From contig JABAKD010000017.1 in NCBI GenBank assembly GCA_012845835.1, positions 5,258,151-5,322,150 of the forward strand: DNA of 64,000 bases. The letters are read 5' to 3'. The notes beneath the pieces were generated by a model. The model did not search any database. It was not told the origin of the DNA and saw only the letters and a program-made list of their open reading frames with translations. Below, piece after piece: positions 1 to 11,512 of this stretch (positions are counted from its first letter, which is position 1; the number at the start of each line of letters is the position of its first letter). The stretch is from Undaria pinnatifida. Its lineage: Eukaryota; Sar; Phaeophyceae; Laminariales; Alariaceae. Both the position numbers and the translations under genes were made by a program.

Positions 1-1410
1 ATACCACCCCACCTCACCACGGCCCAGGCGCCGCGGCAATAACATTCTCGAATAAAAAAAACGAGCAGAGAAAAGGAAAGTTGAAAGCAAAACTCGGAAA
101 TTTGAAATGAAAAAATCAAACCGTAATTTATTGATTTTGTCGATCGCGCAAATCCTAGCCATTGAAAACATGAAACCTGCCAAACGAAAAAGAAGCTTTG
201 TTAAAATAGAGTGAACAGTTTTCTCTCTTTTTTTCCGTCTTCGGGCACACGACATGGGAACTTCGAAAAAAAAATCGAAACATGGAACAAAACAATGGAA
301 CAAAAAAAATGTATACATGGAAGGATCAAAAATACCTTTGGGTACTATCAATAGGAACAAAGCCAACAACGACCACCCTATATCAGGTATACAGTACAAG
401 ATTCCCTTTCGGGATGGGGTTTACTTGGTATCCCGGAGGCGTGCAAGTCCAAAAGGGGGAGCACAAGCGTTCCAATGACATGTATGAGCCACTGCTGTTG
501 CTGCTGCTGTATGCTTCTTGTACCTGTTAATAAGTCCGACAATGTGTGTTTGATTGTTGCAATAGGCGCAAAAATGCTGTCGTGGTTCGATCTCCTGCTG
601 CTGTGCACCAAACGCACACACATCGTCCACCGCGACCTCTGGCACACGGGAGGAAGATCGGAGCACGGCTGCTGCTGTGAAGCTGCTGCATTGACACATA
701 CCAATTTCATTTTGCGGCCGCGAGGCTGAGCGGCTGCTTTCGAAAAAAAAAAGCATCGCTCTGAATGATCGTTTTGTGTTCCTATGACAGCACACACTCA
801 CACATACAGAAGCGCACACACAACACACACAGAAGCACAAAGGAGCGCTCCTGTTGCTGCTGTCGCTGCTGCGTCGTAGCAGACGGCAGAGAGCGTAAAA
901 CAATATTGGACTAATGGTGTTGTACAGCGGGCGGAAAAGCGGAGAGGGCCACATAAAAACAAAAATAAGTTGAGGGGCCTCCTTTCCAAGGCACCTACTG
1001 GGCTCAGCAAGGCGGAACGCAACCCCTTGAAAAAAGAGCCAGTTCAGCGCCTTTGAATGCTCAGAGCACGAAACACTGAGCTCGCTCGGGATCCAGGTAT
1101 GCGTCGCAGCGTACCGACGGATCCCTTGTTTGCACCGCAGCCGAAAGCGCGGGAAAAAAACCTCGGGCCACTAGAGGACAGCATGCCAAAACAAAAAGTG
1201 CATTTTATACATACACTTATGTACCAAATATACGCCACACTCAACTCTTAATGTGAAGTCCGAATCTGCAGACGGACTCGAAGTATATGGAGGCCTTGTG
1301 AAGGAGGGGGTTGCGAACGGCCAGCAGCAGCCGCGGTCTCTTCGTGGCAGGGAAGCCGATCTCGTCCGTGATGTTGGGCCTGTTGTGGGAGAACATTACC
1401 TATTTAGGTG
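1..1410. other. No gene seen
   Basis: A-rich start (55-240), a (CTG)n-like cluster near 490-510, 590-605 and 667-690, and a CA-rich stretch at 790-840. No frame with splice borders or a recognisable domain. Confidence 0.6.
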
Positions 1411-1802
1411 TGGTGATGGCGGTGGCGGCGGCGGTGGGGGTGGTGACCGTGGTGGTGGTGTGGGATGGGGGGACGTGGAGGGGGAAAGGGGGGGATAGTG
1501 GTGCGGGTGTGGTAGTGGTGGTGGTTGGTGGTGGTGACGGTGGTGGTGGTGGCGGTGATGGTGTTTCCGTCGTGGTGGTTATGGTGGTGGTTGTGGTGGT
1601 GGTGGTAGTGGTGGTGGTGGTTGTGGTGGTGGTGGTGGTGATGGTGATGGTGGTGGTGGTGGTGGTGGCGGTGGTGATAGTGATAGTGATGGTGGTGATG
1701 GCGTTTTCGTGGAGGTTGTGGTGGTGGTTGTGGTGGTGGTGGTGGTGGTGGTGGTGGTGGTGGTGGTGGTGGTGGTGGTGGTGGTGGTGGTGGTGGTGGT
1801 AG
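1411..1802. repeat. (GGT)n-type microsatellite
   Basis: Nearly uninterrupted GTG/GGT triplets with scattered GAT/GCG interruptions, pure from about 1728 to 1800. Apparent long open frames here (poly-Val, poly-Trp, reverse poly-Pro/His/Thr) are by-products of the triplet repeat. Confidence 0.95.
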
Positions 1803-2320
1803 GGGTAACAAGCACAACATAAAGAACAACAAGCGACGATTGGGCGGCGTGGGGAGGGCGTGGGGAACGGGGGCGGGAAGGGAGGGGGGTCGGAAAGGAT
1901 ATTGGGTTGATGATGGAGAAAAGTGGAGTCGATAGGGCCGTGAAAAGGTTTGGCTTCAACGGCTAGCTATTGTTTGGGTGGCGCAATGGGCCAACTAACT
2001 CACCTAGTCTTCCTGAAGAAAAAACGACAATCGAGCTGCAAAACGCAACAGCCAACCAGATGCAAAGATGCAGCACTCTGCGAAGTAAGACTCGCAACAA
2101 TCTGGAAAAAATACTTAGCCAAGTAACAACTAATAACATCAGTCAGGTAGTTGGGGAATTATGGTCGGCCAGTTCGTAGCCGTGGTATACAAGCGTTTTC
2201 ATATGGCTACGTCGATAGTTATGATATCTGGTAGTGACATATTGGGTTATCGCTCCCCCAGTTTTCGCCGTGGCCTTTCTCTGCCCGCCTACGAAGCCGG
2301 AACTCCTACAAATGGTATCG

Positions 2321-2391
2321 TTCACCTATTTGTATATATTTATCGTTCGCCTATTTGTATATATTTATCGCTCGCCTATTGTATATATTTA
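2321..2391 (+). repeat. 25-bp tandem repeat, 3 copies
   Basis: Unit TTCGCCTATTTGTATATATT plus TATCG, repeated three times, the last slightly shortened. Confidence 0.85.
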
Positions 2392-2399
2392 GCTAAACA

Positions 2400-3359
2400 C
2401 CTATATAACTTCGGCGTATATAATACCTGGTAAGCTGGGTAGTATTCAACTGACAGAAACTACGGCTCTGCTGTGAGGATTGGAGGATGAGACGGAGATC
2501 GGCCGTACTTCTACAGAAGACGTGAACAGTCAGGTTTTGATTTGTGAAACTTATTAAAGACGGGCGACCGGCATAATAGTACGCAGCTTGCAGAGATGAG
2601 TATATCGACCCTAAATTCGTCGAACTCACAGCTGACGTCGTTACAATAACTTCATAAAATACTGCTTCAAAGTCGACAATCGCGGGGATACCCCTCCGTT
2701 GCGGAGATCTTGAACCATACACAGACATAATCACACGGATTGTCATACCTGGCAACGGTTCCCACAGTTATCAGCATAGCCCTTCTCTGCATGTCTACGC
2801 AGAAACTAGGAACTGCTGTACTATGATACCGATAGCCTATTACAAGGTTCCCCTTCGTTGTTGTGGTTGACTACCGGAATCCCGGGGGACAAAACCCTTG
2901 CAAAAACTATTTTCGTACGGAAAAAACAGAGGCAGAAATGTGGTTCCAAGTGTGATGTTCTTCCTAGATGAGAGAAAAAAAAAAAAAAACACTTTCCCTC
3001 AGGGTCCGGCCCGTCTTAACGAAGACTGAAAAAATCCAATTAGGAAAAAATAAATTGAATTCGAATTCGAATTCGAATTCCTGAGAAACGATGGCAAAGC
3101 AAAAACAATTAGCCAGCCGCCGCCCTTGTAACCGGGCAAGCAAAACCGACCAGCCAGCCCGCACGAATATGTCGTTAGTTCAATACTTCGCATTTGACCA
3201 AAGCTACACCAGGGATTTCCTTTACTCTTTGGGGCGTTTCTTGTATGGGCGTTTTCCCAGCGGTTCGGGGTCACCTGCGCGAGTGACGCCCCAGGCCCTT
3301 TGCGGTCTCAGCTTTGGTTTTGTTTAAACCATGCGACATGAATCCGCAATGGAAGGATT
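2400..3359. other. No gene; repeat fragments
   Basis: Contains at about 2580-2665 a diverged member of the CAGCTG element family (shares 'AAATTCGTCgAACTCACaGC' with 58363-58385), an A-run at 2976-2990, a (TTCGAA)n run at 3058-3080 and, near 3090-3165, a segment (AACAATTAGCCA...GGCAAGCAAAACCGACCAG) also found near 41,590-41,900 and 52,660-52,715. Confidence 0.6.
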
Positions 3360-3690
3360 AGCTACACTGCGCCAAGCAAATCGGCGAAAGCGAGGTACAG
3401 AGTCACTCGCGCGAGCGGCTCAAATTCACTAGTGTAAAAACGGGGTACCCCCCCCCCCCCCTCCCCCCCCCGCTTCCGTCTTACGAGCGGTTCTTGGAGG
3501 GAAGGATGCAGTTCACCTTTCATGCGACTTGCCGAACACCTCACGGCGCTTCGCGTTCGGTGCAAGCAATTTCCGCCTGATTGGTGAAAACCTGACGTGC
3601 TCCGTGCTCCGTCCCGGCAGGGTAGGGATGCGAGGGTCTACGGTCACACGACTACGGCCACGCACAAACTGACTACGCCCCCCCCCTCCC
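3360..3690 (-). repeat. GACGTGCTCCGTCC element, copy 1
   Basis: Shares TGAAAACCTGACGTGCTCCG and 'GGGATGCGAGGGTCTACGGTC' with copies near 5590-5830, 38160-38290, 51500-51990. It ends in a C-run (3678-3686), a feature common to this family. An internal C-run lies at 3448-3470. Confidence 0.7.
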
Positions 3691-4106
3691 GTACTCCTAC
3701 TCCTCTCCTACCGTAACCTTGCCGATATGTACAAATTCATAGCATGAATAAATGCCTATACACGCACTACACCCTAGACTGACATGTCGCATACTGATAG
3801 GTTGGTTCTGAGTATACAACAATAGAATATGTTGGTGGCGATCCTACAGTTTTATGTTGATCAAGCTCGTACCTCGTAGTCGTTCCACCAGCTCTCGTCG
3901 TGGCCTTTGAGCTCGTTGACCTGCAGGCCCTTGTATGGGTGTGACGAAGGAAGGACGGAATCTCTAGGGAACATGTCTCCGAGCATAACGCTGCAACAGT
4001 AACACGACAAAAGAACAACAAAGCAGAGGGAAAAGGGGGGGGACGATGTGGGCAATCGAAAATAAAAGGAGATATCTAGGGGAAGAAAAAAAGGTTTTGG
4101 GGGGGT

Positions 4107-4290
4107 TACTCATTTTGTTGCTTGCTTTAATACGTCATTTGACCATTGACCGCACATCCCTTTCGAGACGGAGCACGGCTCCTACTCCTGAAAGAGACAA
4201 CTCCAGTATTTGGACACTCAACACGTTGCTGCCATATTTTACATAAAACACGTGCCAGGTATTGCTTATCGTATCTCCTTCTAACGGGCA
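4107..4290 (+). repeat. GACCATTGACC element, copy 1
   Basis: A G-run, then TTACTCATTTTGTTGCTTGC, then GACCATTGACCGCACATCCC TTTCGAGACGGAGCAC, then a 'GGCGCTCATTACG'-like segment. Other copies: 40464, 44382, 50668. All four start at a G-run. Confidence 0.8.
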
Positions 4291-4799
4291 GGCGGAAAAC
4301 GATGCGGATATTTAACGATAAAAGGAAGACTCTAAAAAGGAGATATCTACAGTAGAACAAAGAGAGTGGGGGGGGGCAGACAAAGAGACGAAGAGAATAA
4401 AGGTAGGCAGACAGAAAAACAACCCCGACAGATCACACCGACAAGCAGACGAGGCTGGAGGGAGAGAGGGGACGGGGGAACATGTCCAACAAAAACAACT
4501 CGCACCTGAGAGAAGTTCCTGACGTTTTGTGTATGTGACTGTAAAACACGACGTCCTTCTGCGGTTCGTAGACAGGTATCTCTGCCCATCGCCGTTCACG
4601 CTCCTGAAATTACAAAGCGCAATGGAAGAAAAGACAGAAACACATGATTGGAAAAAGCCATCAAGTACGCATGTACTTGCATCAACAGCAATAACAACGG
4701 TTCGAAAAGGCAATATGTAAACGATAAAAAAAAAGCGCGAAGAAGGGTACACGTAATACGTACTGCGGTGGGGAGTGGGAAACCTTTTAACCATAGCGA

Positions 4800-4955
4800 T
4801 GTTAACACTGCTGACGCCGTCCTCCCCCCCACCTCCGTCTCCCACCCACCATCCCCCTCCTCCCCCCCCGGCCTCCCCCCCCGGCTCCCTCCCCCCCCCC
4901 CCTTTCCCCGGCTCCCGCACCTCCCGCCCGCCCCCTACCCCCATCCCCCCCTTTC
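4800..4955. repeat. C-rich low-complexity tract
   Basis: Runs of C with CCCTCC/CCGGCTCCC interruptions. Reverse strand is G-rich and could form quadruplex structures; no gene. Confidence 0.8.
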
Positions 4956-5305
4956 CAACAAAAACAGCAAACACCAACACCACCAACGAAACCATCACCA
5001 CCAACACCAACACCAATAACATCCACAGCAACGCCATCAATACCACCAACAACACCAACAACACCAACACCACCAACAACACCAACAACACCAACAACAA
5101 CACCAACAACACCAACAGCAACAACACCAACAGCAACAACACCAACAGCAACACCGCCACTACCATCACTACCACAACCACCAACTACAACCACACCAAC
5201 ACCAACACCAACACCACTAACACCACCAACACCAGCACCACCAACTCCAGCACCACCAACACCACCAACACCACCATCACCACCATCACCTACAGCCACA
5301 ACCTA
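4955..5305. repeat. (ACC/AAC)n trinucleotide repeat
   Basis: CAC/CAA/CAG triplets throughout. Long frames in both strands (Thr/Asn-rich forward; Val/Gly-rich reverse) are repeat artefacts. Confidence 0.95.
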
Positions 5306-5584
5306 ACACTCCTTATAGCACGCAGAACAGGCTCACGTTCGCTGGAGGTCTCGGCCCGCTTCCCCCAAAAGGAACGAGACCCTTCCTGGCGGAAAGACGG
5401 GACCGTTCCAAGAAACCTTCGCTCTGTACCGGACGCCATCCTAATCCTGAAAAAAATGGATGGGGTGGGGAGGGTGGGAGGGCGGAATGAACAAAAAATG
5501 GACGGGGTAAAAAAGGAAGTGGGGGGGCGGCTGGGGGCGGGGGGGGGGGGCGGGAAGGCGGGGGGGCGGGGGGTTGTACTCATT

Positions 5585-5830
5585 TCATACATAGCGGTAG
5601 TCGTATGACCACAGACCCTCGCGTCCCTACGATGCCGGGGTGGAGCACGTCCGACTTTCACCAACCAGAAAGGTGATTTGTTTATTGTCGCGGTCACCAA
5701 GATCGAAGCGCGGTCAAGTGTTCGGCGAGTCGCATGGAGGTTGAGCTGCATCCTACTGACAACCACTTGTGCGCGGCGGACTTCCGCACCTTGTGCGTGC
5801 CTTCTCGCATTTCGGATGACATGTTCGAAT
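5585..5830 (+). repeat. GACGTGCTCCGTCC element, copy 2
   Basis: Starts after a long G-rich run with GTACTCATTTCATACATAGC, then TCGTATGACCACAGACCCTC / GCGTCCCTACGATGCCGGGG, and includes CTTCCGCACCTTGTGCGTGC near the end. It is the reverse complement layout of copy 1. Confidence 0.75.
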
Positions 5831-6045
5831 GAAAAAACCCTAACCTCCATCCTCAACCATCTATCTCCTAGGAAAGGGGCGGGGAGGGGGGGGCGTTTAT
5901 AAATCTCTAAAAGGTACTGCACGAAAAATCACAACAAGTCTGTCCCCGACAAAAAATTCCCTTCTACTGTAAAAAACCATCCCATCCCAATTTTCACGGC
6001 ATTTCACGGGTCGGAATACTCATGAGGTAGGGGTCGAGTCAGGTT

Positions 6046-6115
6046 GACCCGACCCGACCCGACCCGACCCGACCCGACCCGACCCGACCCGACCCGACCC
6101 GACCCGACCCGACCG
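6046..6115. repeat. (CCCGA)n pentanucleotide repeat
   Basis: About 14 perfect CGACC units. It sits inside a wider CCCGACCCG-rich element (about 6003-6235) that recurs near 40780-40945, 47765-47960, 57400-57590 and 63595-63775. Confidence 0.92.
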
Positions 6116-6407
6116 GAACCGAATCGACCTGACTCGAACCGACCCGACCCGACCGGTTGGATTTGGAACACTCCCTGGCCCGACCCGCCCCGCCCCGCGA
6201 CATGTTGGAAACCGCCTAGTCGTACCCGCGGGACTGGCTATGACCTGTGAAAAAACCGTGGTACCTTTAAATACTGTAGCTAAACCGAAAAAACATGGGT
6301 GCGGCTGCAAACGTTTCCTGTCCGCGGGCAAAGTAGCGTTATCGCTGTCGCACGGACACCAGGCAAATAGTGACATGTATTTCTTGGGGGCGGGGGGGGT
6401 GATATCT

Positions 6408-6436
6408 ACCCTAACCCTAACGCTAACCCTAACCCT
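6408..6436. repeat. Telomere-like CCCTAA repeat, interstitial
   Basis: ACCCTAACCCTAACGCTAAC then CCTAACCCTG: about five CCCTAA units, one variant. It abuts the 74-bp array. Confidence 0.85.
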
Positions 6437-7395
6437 GCGGTCCTAGCCCTGAAACCCCAACACACGTAAAACAGTACAGCAGTGTTTTGCCTGTGGTAAC
6501 GCCAACCCTGTAGTTAAGCCCTGAAACCCTAACCCTAACTAAAACCAGTATAAAAGCGTCTGGCCTGTGGTAACCCAAGCCCTGTACAGGTAGTCTAGCC
6601 CTGAAACCCCAACGCACACTAAAACCATAATAATAGTGTCTGGCCGGTGGTAAACTCAACCCTGCAGTCTAGCCCTGAAACCCCAGCACACACTAAAACA
6701 AGTATAATAGCGTCTGGTCTGAGGTAACTCCAACCCTGCAGTCTAGTCCTGAAACCCCAACAAAGACTGAAACCAGTATAATAGCGCCTGGCCTGTGGTA
6801 ATCTCAACCCTGTAGTCTAAGCCTGAAACCCAAATACACACTGGAAACAGTACAGTAGTGTCAGGCCTGTGGTAACCCCAACGCTGTAGACTAGCCCTGA
6901 AACCCCAACAAACTCAAAAAACAGTATAATAGAGTCTCGCGTGAGGTAACGCCAACCCTGCAGTATAATCCTGAAACCCCAACAAAAACAAAAAACCAGA
7001 ATAATAGCGTCTGACCTGTGGTAACCTCAACCCTGCGGTCTAGCCCTGAAACCCCAATACACACTACAATCAGTACAATAGTGTCTGGCCTGAGGTAACC
7101 TCAACCCTGCAGTCTAGCCGTAAAAACCCCAATACACACAAAAAACAGTGTCAGGCCTGTGGTAACCCAAACGCTGCAGTCTAGCCCCGAAACCCCAACA
7201 AACTTTAAAACCAGTATAATAGTGTCTGACCTGTGGTAACCTCAACCCTGCAGTCTAGCCCTGAAACCCCAATACACACTATCAACAGTACAGTAGTGTC
7301 AGGCCTGGGGCAACCCCAACGCTGTAGACTAGCCCTGAAACCTCAACACACTCTAAAAACAGTACAACAGAGTCTCGCCTGTGGTAACCTTGCGC
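6437..7395 (+). repeat. 74-bp tandem array, about 13 units
   Basis: Unit contains CTGCAGTCTAGCCCTGAAAC, then CCCAA.ACACACTAAAAACAG, then GTCTGGCCTGTGGTAACC. Unit starts near 6435, 6509, 6662, 6737, 6811, 6884, 6958, 7032, 7107, 7173, 7247 and 7321. No coding. Confidence 0.92.
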
Positions 7396-7970
7396 AGGCT
7401 CGTGAGTACCAACAACCACTGTCCAAAAGTCGTTGTTGGGTTATCGCCAAGCAAACAGTGAAACAGAGAAAAACAGTTATAGCAGAATACCGGTACAGCA
7501 GTCAGAATTCGCCCGTGATGCCATGAAACCGATTATTTTTACCCAACGGTGCGAAGCACCAGTACCGAGAACAGCAGTACATCCAGGGCACCAGCATCAT
7601 ACATACCTCCAGGGGGGGTAGCGGCGGGGGGGGGGGGGGGGGAAGAGGGAGGGAGGGAGGGGGCGGGCAGGGGCGGCGGTATACGGGTGCAGACACTATG
7701 GCAGGCGGGCAAGCACACTGCAGGCCATGGCGCAGACGGCAGCACGCAAGGGTTCAAGGTTCGATTGTCCCTATCATCAGCCCTGCAACGAAGAATAAAC
7801 CCTTTCGAGAGACCTTCAGCGAGGAATAGCCACGAACGTGAACCACAACGAGCAGCCCTTGACCAACAGGCCTGCTGTTGTTGTTCTCACATTCAGGACC
7901 TTGGCCAGGAAGGGGCACAAGCAACCTGTCTATACAAGGTATCAAATAATAGGATCTACCTAAAAAAACA
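7396..7970. other. No gene seen
   Basis: G-run at 7626-7642 and GGGAGG-rich stretch to about 7675. Open frames exist but show no domain or splice pattern. Confidence 0.5.
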
Positions 7971-7974
7971 TGCA

Positions 7975-8090
7975 CTTCAGCTGTGAGATCGACCAAATGA
8001 TATTTATAATAAAAAAAGCTCCAGCTGTGAGATCGAAGATTTTGTTGAAACTCATCTTTGCAAGCTGTACCTGGTATGTGGCATCATAGT
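7975..8090 (+). repeat. CAGCTG element, copy (5' end doubled)
   Basis: CAGCTGTGAGATCGA occurs twice (7979, 8023), the second followed by AGATTTTGTTGAAACTCATC / TTTGCAAGCTGT. A further remnant lies at about 8325-8400 (GCGCAAGCTGTGATTGATAC). Confidence 0.8.
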
Positions 8091-8440
8091 ACCTTGTGAG
8101 TATGACAATTTACCGGTACACGATATCATATAAACAGCAAACCAAGCCAAACACGTGGCAAGTACGGACAGATCTCAAAGTCATAAAATAGCATACGGCC
8201 GTACGGACCAGCCCAGCAGGCTGGTGGGGTAGTTTACCACGGAAGGGAAGGAGACGAAAATGTTTCAGGACGAAAATGTTTTCGTCATGAAATACTGAAG
8301 AAAATACCATGGAACGCTTTCGCCGTGAAATCAAGAAATTCGTCGACAATCATCTGCGCAAGCTGTGATTGATACTCCGATCGCGCGTGCCACGGGGTGC
8401 ACATCATATCATACATCCTCAGCAAGTATTTTTTTTTTCT

Positions 8441-8740
8441 TTTCTCACACTTTTACATTCCAGCTTCTGGACAAGCCGTTGTCACAGGTGTCACCCCTTC
8501 CCCCCCCCGGTTCTTGTCTTCAATTTTTATCGCGCATAGGGTTCAGCAATCCCACTGCTCGTCGAGTTTTCATCGAGTGCTGCAAACTCACGCTCTCGCG
8601 CTTTCCGCAAGTCGATTTGTGCACAAGAAAAAGTCTCAACGAATTTGTACGAGTATGCACTCGCCGGGGCTCGAACTCACGAAATTGACCTATACCAGGC
8701 TCGAGGATAACCTGATACGCCACCGGGGCGACCGGCATAT
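8441..8740 (-). mobile_element. tRNA-derived SINE, copy A1
   Basis: Reverse strand: tRNA-like head with box A-like TGGCGTATCAGG and box B-like GAGTTCGAGCCCC, then body TCGTTGAGACTTTTTCTTGT ... GCGCGAGAGCGTGAG ... GCTGAACCCTATGCGCGA, ending near a poly-A run (poly-T 8428-8438). Copies A2-A6 share head and body. Confidence 0.82.
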
Positions 8741-8749
8741 GGGTCGGTG

Positions 8750-9459
8750 ACTCCCCTTAGTGCTAGCTAGTACCAGGGTCAGCAGGGTTTACATCAAGGA
8801 GGCGTATTTCCCGGTAGCGGCAATTACCCGAAATTAATAGGGCTTGAGGCAATAATATTTTTCAGAGGAAATTTCTCACGTCCCCTATCCCCGGGCTAAT
8901 AACGCCTCCATATGGAATGGAAACCCCAGATTAAAAAAAAAAAAACGTGTGGATTGATTTGTAAGTTATGGCGGGCGGAGTCATGGAAGGGATATAATTA
9001 TAGACTTATATAATCATGCGAGGTATCACATTCAAATGGAACTGGTGAACTCGACGCCGATGCAGCTGTGACGTTGGGGTTTCGTTGAGGCGTCCATATT
9101 TATGTTTACAGTCGCGGATATTGGTCGCGATCGCTACACACTTACGCAGCAGCGCACTGCTGTGGCTGCTCGCGTCCTGTTTTGTACTTTGTATCTTCGT
9201 ATTGCTGATTTCCCTCGCAACATAAAAGTATATTCGTACATCAGAAGATCGCTATCAGCACCACAGAGTGGTACTGGTTTTCCAATATTCGATGGACGGC
9301 TGCAGGACAAATCCAACGAGGGCATGAACAAGTGAAAGATCAACTGAAACCGATGAACATAACTCAGGCACTCGCAGCCTGCCCTGCCACTACTACTATG
9401 TGGAGTGAAAATGACTGAAAATGACTGCCCAGAAGCCTGAAAGAATCGTATACTCGTGC
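8750..9459. other. No gene seen
   Basis: Includes a remnant of the CAGCTG element 3' part (8742-8800, GGTCGGTGACTCCCCTTAG ... CAGGGTCAGCAGGGT) and an A-run at 8933-8945. Confidence 0.5.
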
Positions 9460-9549
9460 TTAACCCCTTTAGAGCCCCCGAACCCCTCCCCATACTAAAT
9501 CCAAGTTATTTTGTCCCCAAAAACGGGTTTCCAGTTGTAAAAGGGTTAA
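9460..9549. mobile_element. TTAA-bounded MITE, copy E1
   Basis: 90 bp from TTAA to TTAA. Ends TTAACCCCTTTAGAGC and TGTAAAAGGGTTAA form a short terminal inverted repeat beginning CCC, as in piggyBac-type elements. The core CAAAAACGGGTTTCCAGT is shared with copies at 32259, 32422, 43708. Confidence 0.82.
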
Positions 9550-10046
9550 TGTAGTGCATGGACCACCCCCGGGGATGATAATTTTTGTCCCACCCCCAAA
9601 ATGACGCCTTTTTTTCCTGGAATGAGAGGAAATAGGGGAAATTTTTAGGAAAACCTCAAAAAGGCTGTTTCCCGGAAATTCTAGGGTTCCAGGTGAGGAA
9701 ATACGCATCCTTGGTTTACATGATACAAATGCGTTCAGCATTTCATCATTTCATCACCGCGCACGGTAAACTACAAAAACTTGTTAACAACCAAGGTAAC
9801 CATGGGTCAGTAGGGCGACGTTACCAAGACCCTAAGCCTTTCACTTTTTGGCGGGCCCGGCATACAAGCAGTAGCCCCTCCCCCCAAAAGGCGGTCCGAA
9901 GAAGGCTGTATCCCGGTATAAGAAAGTCAAAATCGCTTGGCGCGACTGGGGAATTGCACTCAGTATGGCGACTTCACCAATACGATAAGCTTCTACCGTT
10001 TCGGGACCCCGGTATACAGCGGTAGGGGTCCGCCAACAAGTCACAA
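9550..10046. other. No gene seen
   Basis: Non-repetitive in this window apart from a leading 'GGCGGTCCGAAGAAGGCTGTAT' that resembles the unit of the following array. Confidence 0.45.
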
Positions 10047-10375
10047 GTCGGTCTGAGTAAGGCGGTATTCCGATATAAGGCGGTCTGAGTAAGGCGGTAT
10101 TCCGATATAAGGCGGTCAAAGTAAGGCGGTATTCCGATATAAGGCGGTCTGAGTAAGGCGGTATTCCGATATAAGGCGGTCTGAGTAAGGCGGTATTCCG
10201 ATATAAGGCGGTCTGAGTAAGGCGGTATCCCGATACAAGGCGGTCTGAGTAAGGCGATATCCCGATATAAGGCGGTCTGAGTAAGGCGGTATTCCGATAT
10301 AAATCGGTCTGAGTAAGGCGGTATCCCGATACAAGGCGGTCTGAGTAAGGCGATATCCCGATATAAGGCCGTCAA
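10047..10375 (+). repeat. 32-bp tandem array, about 10 units
   Basis: Unit GGCGGTCTGAGTAAGGCGG plus TATTCCGATATAA. Copies vary by few bases. Reverse translations (…YIGIPPYSDRL…) simply reflect the unit. Confidence 0.93.
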
Positions 10376-11235
10376 AATCGCTTGGCGCGACTGGGGATCT
10401 GCTCTCACAACATGGATACGAGTAAGGTGAAAAAGGCGGTTTCCCCCGACAAGGTGGTCCTATGTGCTCTGGCACACCGCACCACCGCCTTGCTGTGGGG
10501 GCGGCTACTGCTGTACCGCGCTAAGAGGCTACATGAGGGATCTCCTCAACCGTGCAGGAAAATCGCGCAGCAAGTCAAGTACAGCAGCAGTACAGCAGTG
10601 AGTATATCTGCCTAGTAGATTGGGACCACAGAACTCGTCCCTCCAGGAGGAGCTCGTATCGGCACGGACACTGCTTGCGCTGGGGGTAGATGTGTGGAAA
10701 TGTAATATCAACTCAGTGTCAAGAATACACACAGCAGCAGTGAGTGGCCCCTCCATTGCACAAATTGTGTAGTGCTGGTTGCCCGCTACAGTGCCTGTTT
10801 AATCGCTCGGCACGGACGAGAACAACCAGTAGTGGCAGTGCGCGGGGTAGTGCAGGTTGCCGCTGTAGTGCTGGTATTCAGGCTCACATATACTTTTTGT
10901 TCATAGCTTCCGGCGGATGGGGAAAAAAAAAGCTTGACCCATACTTGGCCGAAAAATGGTAAATGGGACATATACGAGTAGTGTCCCCTTACAAATTGGG
11001 TACTACTTACGTAGCTCCTTTGCGAATTTAGGTGCACTAAAGACGAGCAATATGTCCCATTTCCCGATAAATGGGACCTCTACCTTGGATAAAGTATACA
11101 GACGCACCTGGGGCATGTCCCTGCGCCCAGGTACCAGCCTTGGGGTATGCGGCAGGCTCTTAACCAATCATATTCATTTGTTAATAATGAATCTCGATTT
11201 GTCGTTTCACATAGTTTGGCCGTGTCCATAACGCC
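10376..11235. other. No gene; partial repeats
   Basis: A (CAG)-rich stretch near 10575-10600 and 10730-10745, and a truncated CGGCGGATGG element head at 10910-10945 (CTTCCGGCGGATGGGGAAAA). Confidence 0.5.
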
Positions 11236-11335
11236 AAGGTCACCACCACTTCCACGTATTTTCATACACGTCGGGTATCAATTTAACTCAGCTACTCTGT
11301 ATTCGCAATCCACAGCACCTACAGGCCCAATATTG
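11236..11335 (-). repeat. CGGCGGATGG element, internal fragment
   Basis: CACCACTTCCACGTATTTTC / ATACACGTCGGGTATCAATT / TAACTCAGC matches the middle of the fuller copies at 13504, 18230 and 34487. Confidence 0.7.
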
Positions 11336-11344
11336 TAAAAATAA

Positions 11345-11512
11345 AAATACACTCCAGCTGTGAGATCACAGATTTTGTCGAAGCTCATCTTTGCAAGCTG
11401 TGTGTGATACTCCGATCGCGTGTATTACGAGTTGTGTGTCTTCATTAAGGATATAGGTCGGCGACTCCCCTTGGACCTACAGTGTAGCTATCAGGGTCAA
11501 CAGGGTGATGTT
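11345..11512 (+). repeat. CAGCTG element, full-length-like copy
   Basis: CACTCCAGCTGTGAGATCAC / AGATTTTGTCGAAGCTCATC / TTTGCAAGCTGTGTGTGATA / CTCCGATCGCGTGTATTACG, then TAAGGATATAGGTCGGCGAC / TCCCCTTGGACC and CAGGGTCAACAGGGT. About 165 bp; related copies in both orientations across the window. Class unknown. Confidence 0.85.

Noticed and set aside
1311..1959. Long open frames rich in Val/Trp, His/Pro or Thr
   Set aside because: They are translations of a (GGT)n repeat on both strands, with no domain, start context or splice structure.
4312..5608. Frames of 165-290 residues on both strands
   Set aside because: Driven by C-rich and ACC/AAC triplet repeats; composition is Thr/Asn/Pro or Val/Gly/Leu only.
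10047..10408. CRISPR-like array
   Set aside because: Units are contiguous 32-bp copies without unique spacers, in a eukaryotic context; it is a plain tandem repeat.
9974..10475. Reverse-strand protein with YRDTALLRP repeats
   Set aside because: A repeat unit near a multiple of three keeps the frame open by chance; no homologous domain.
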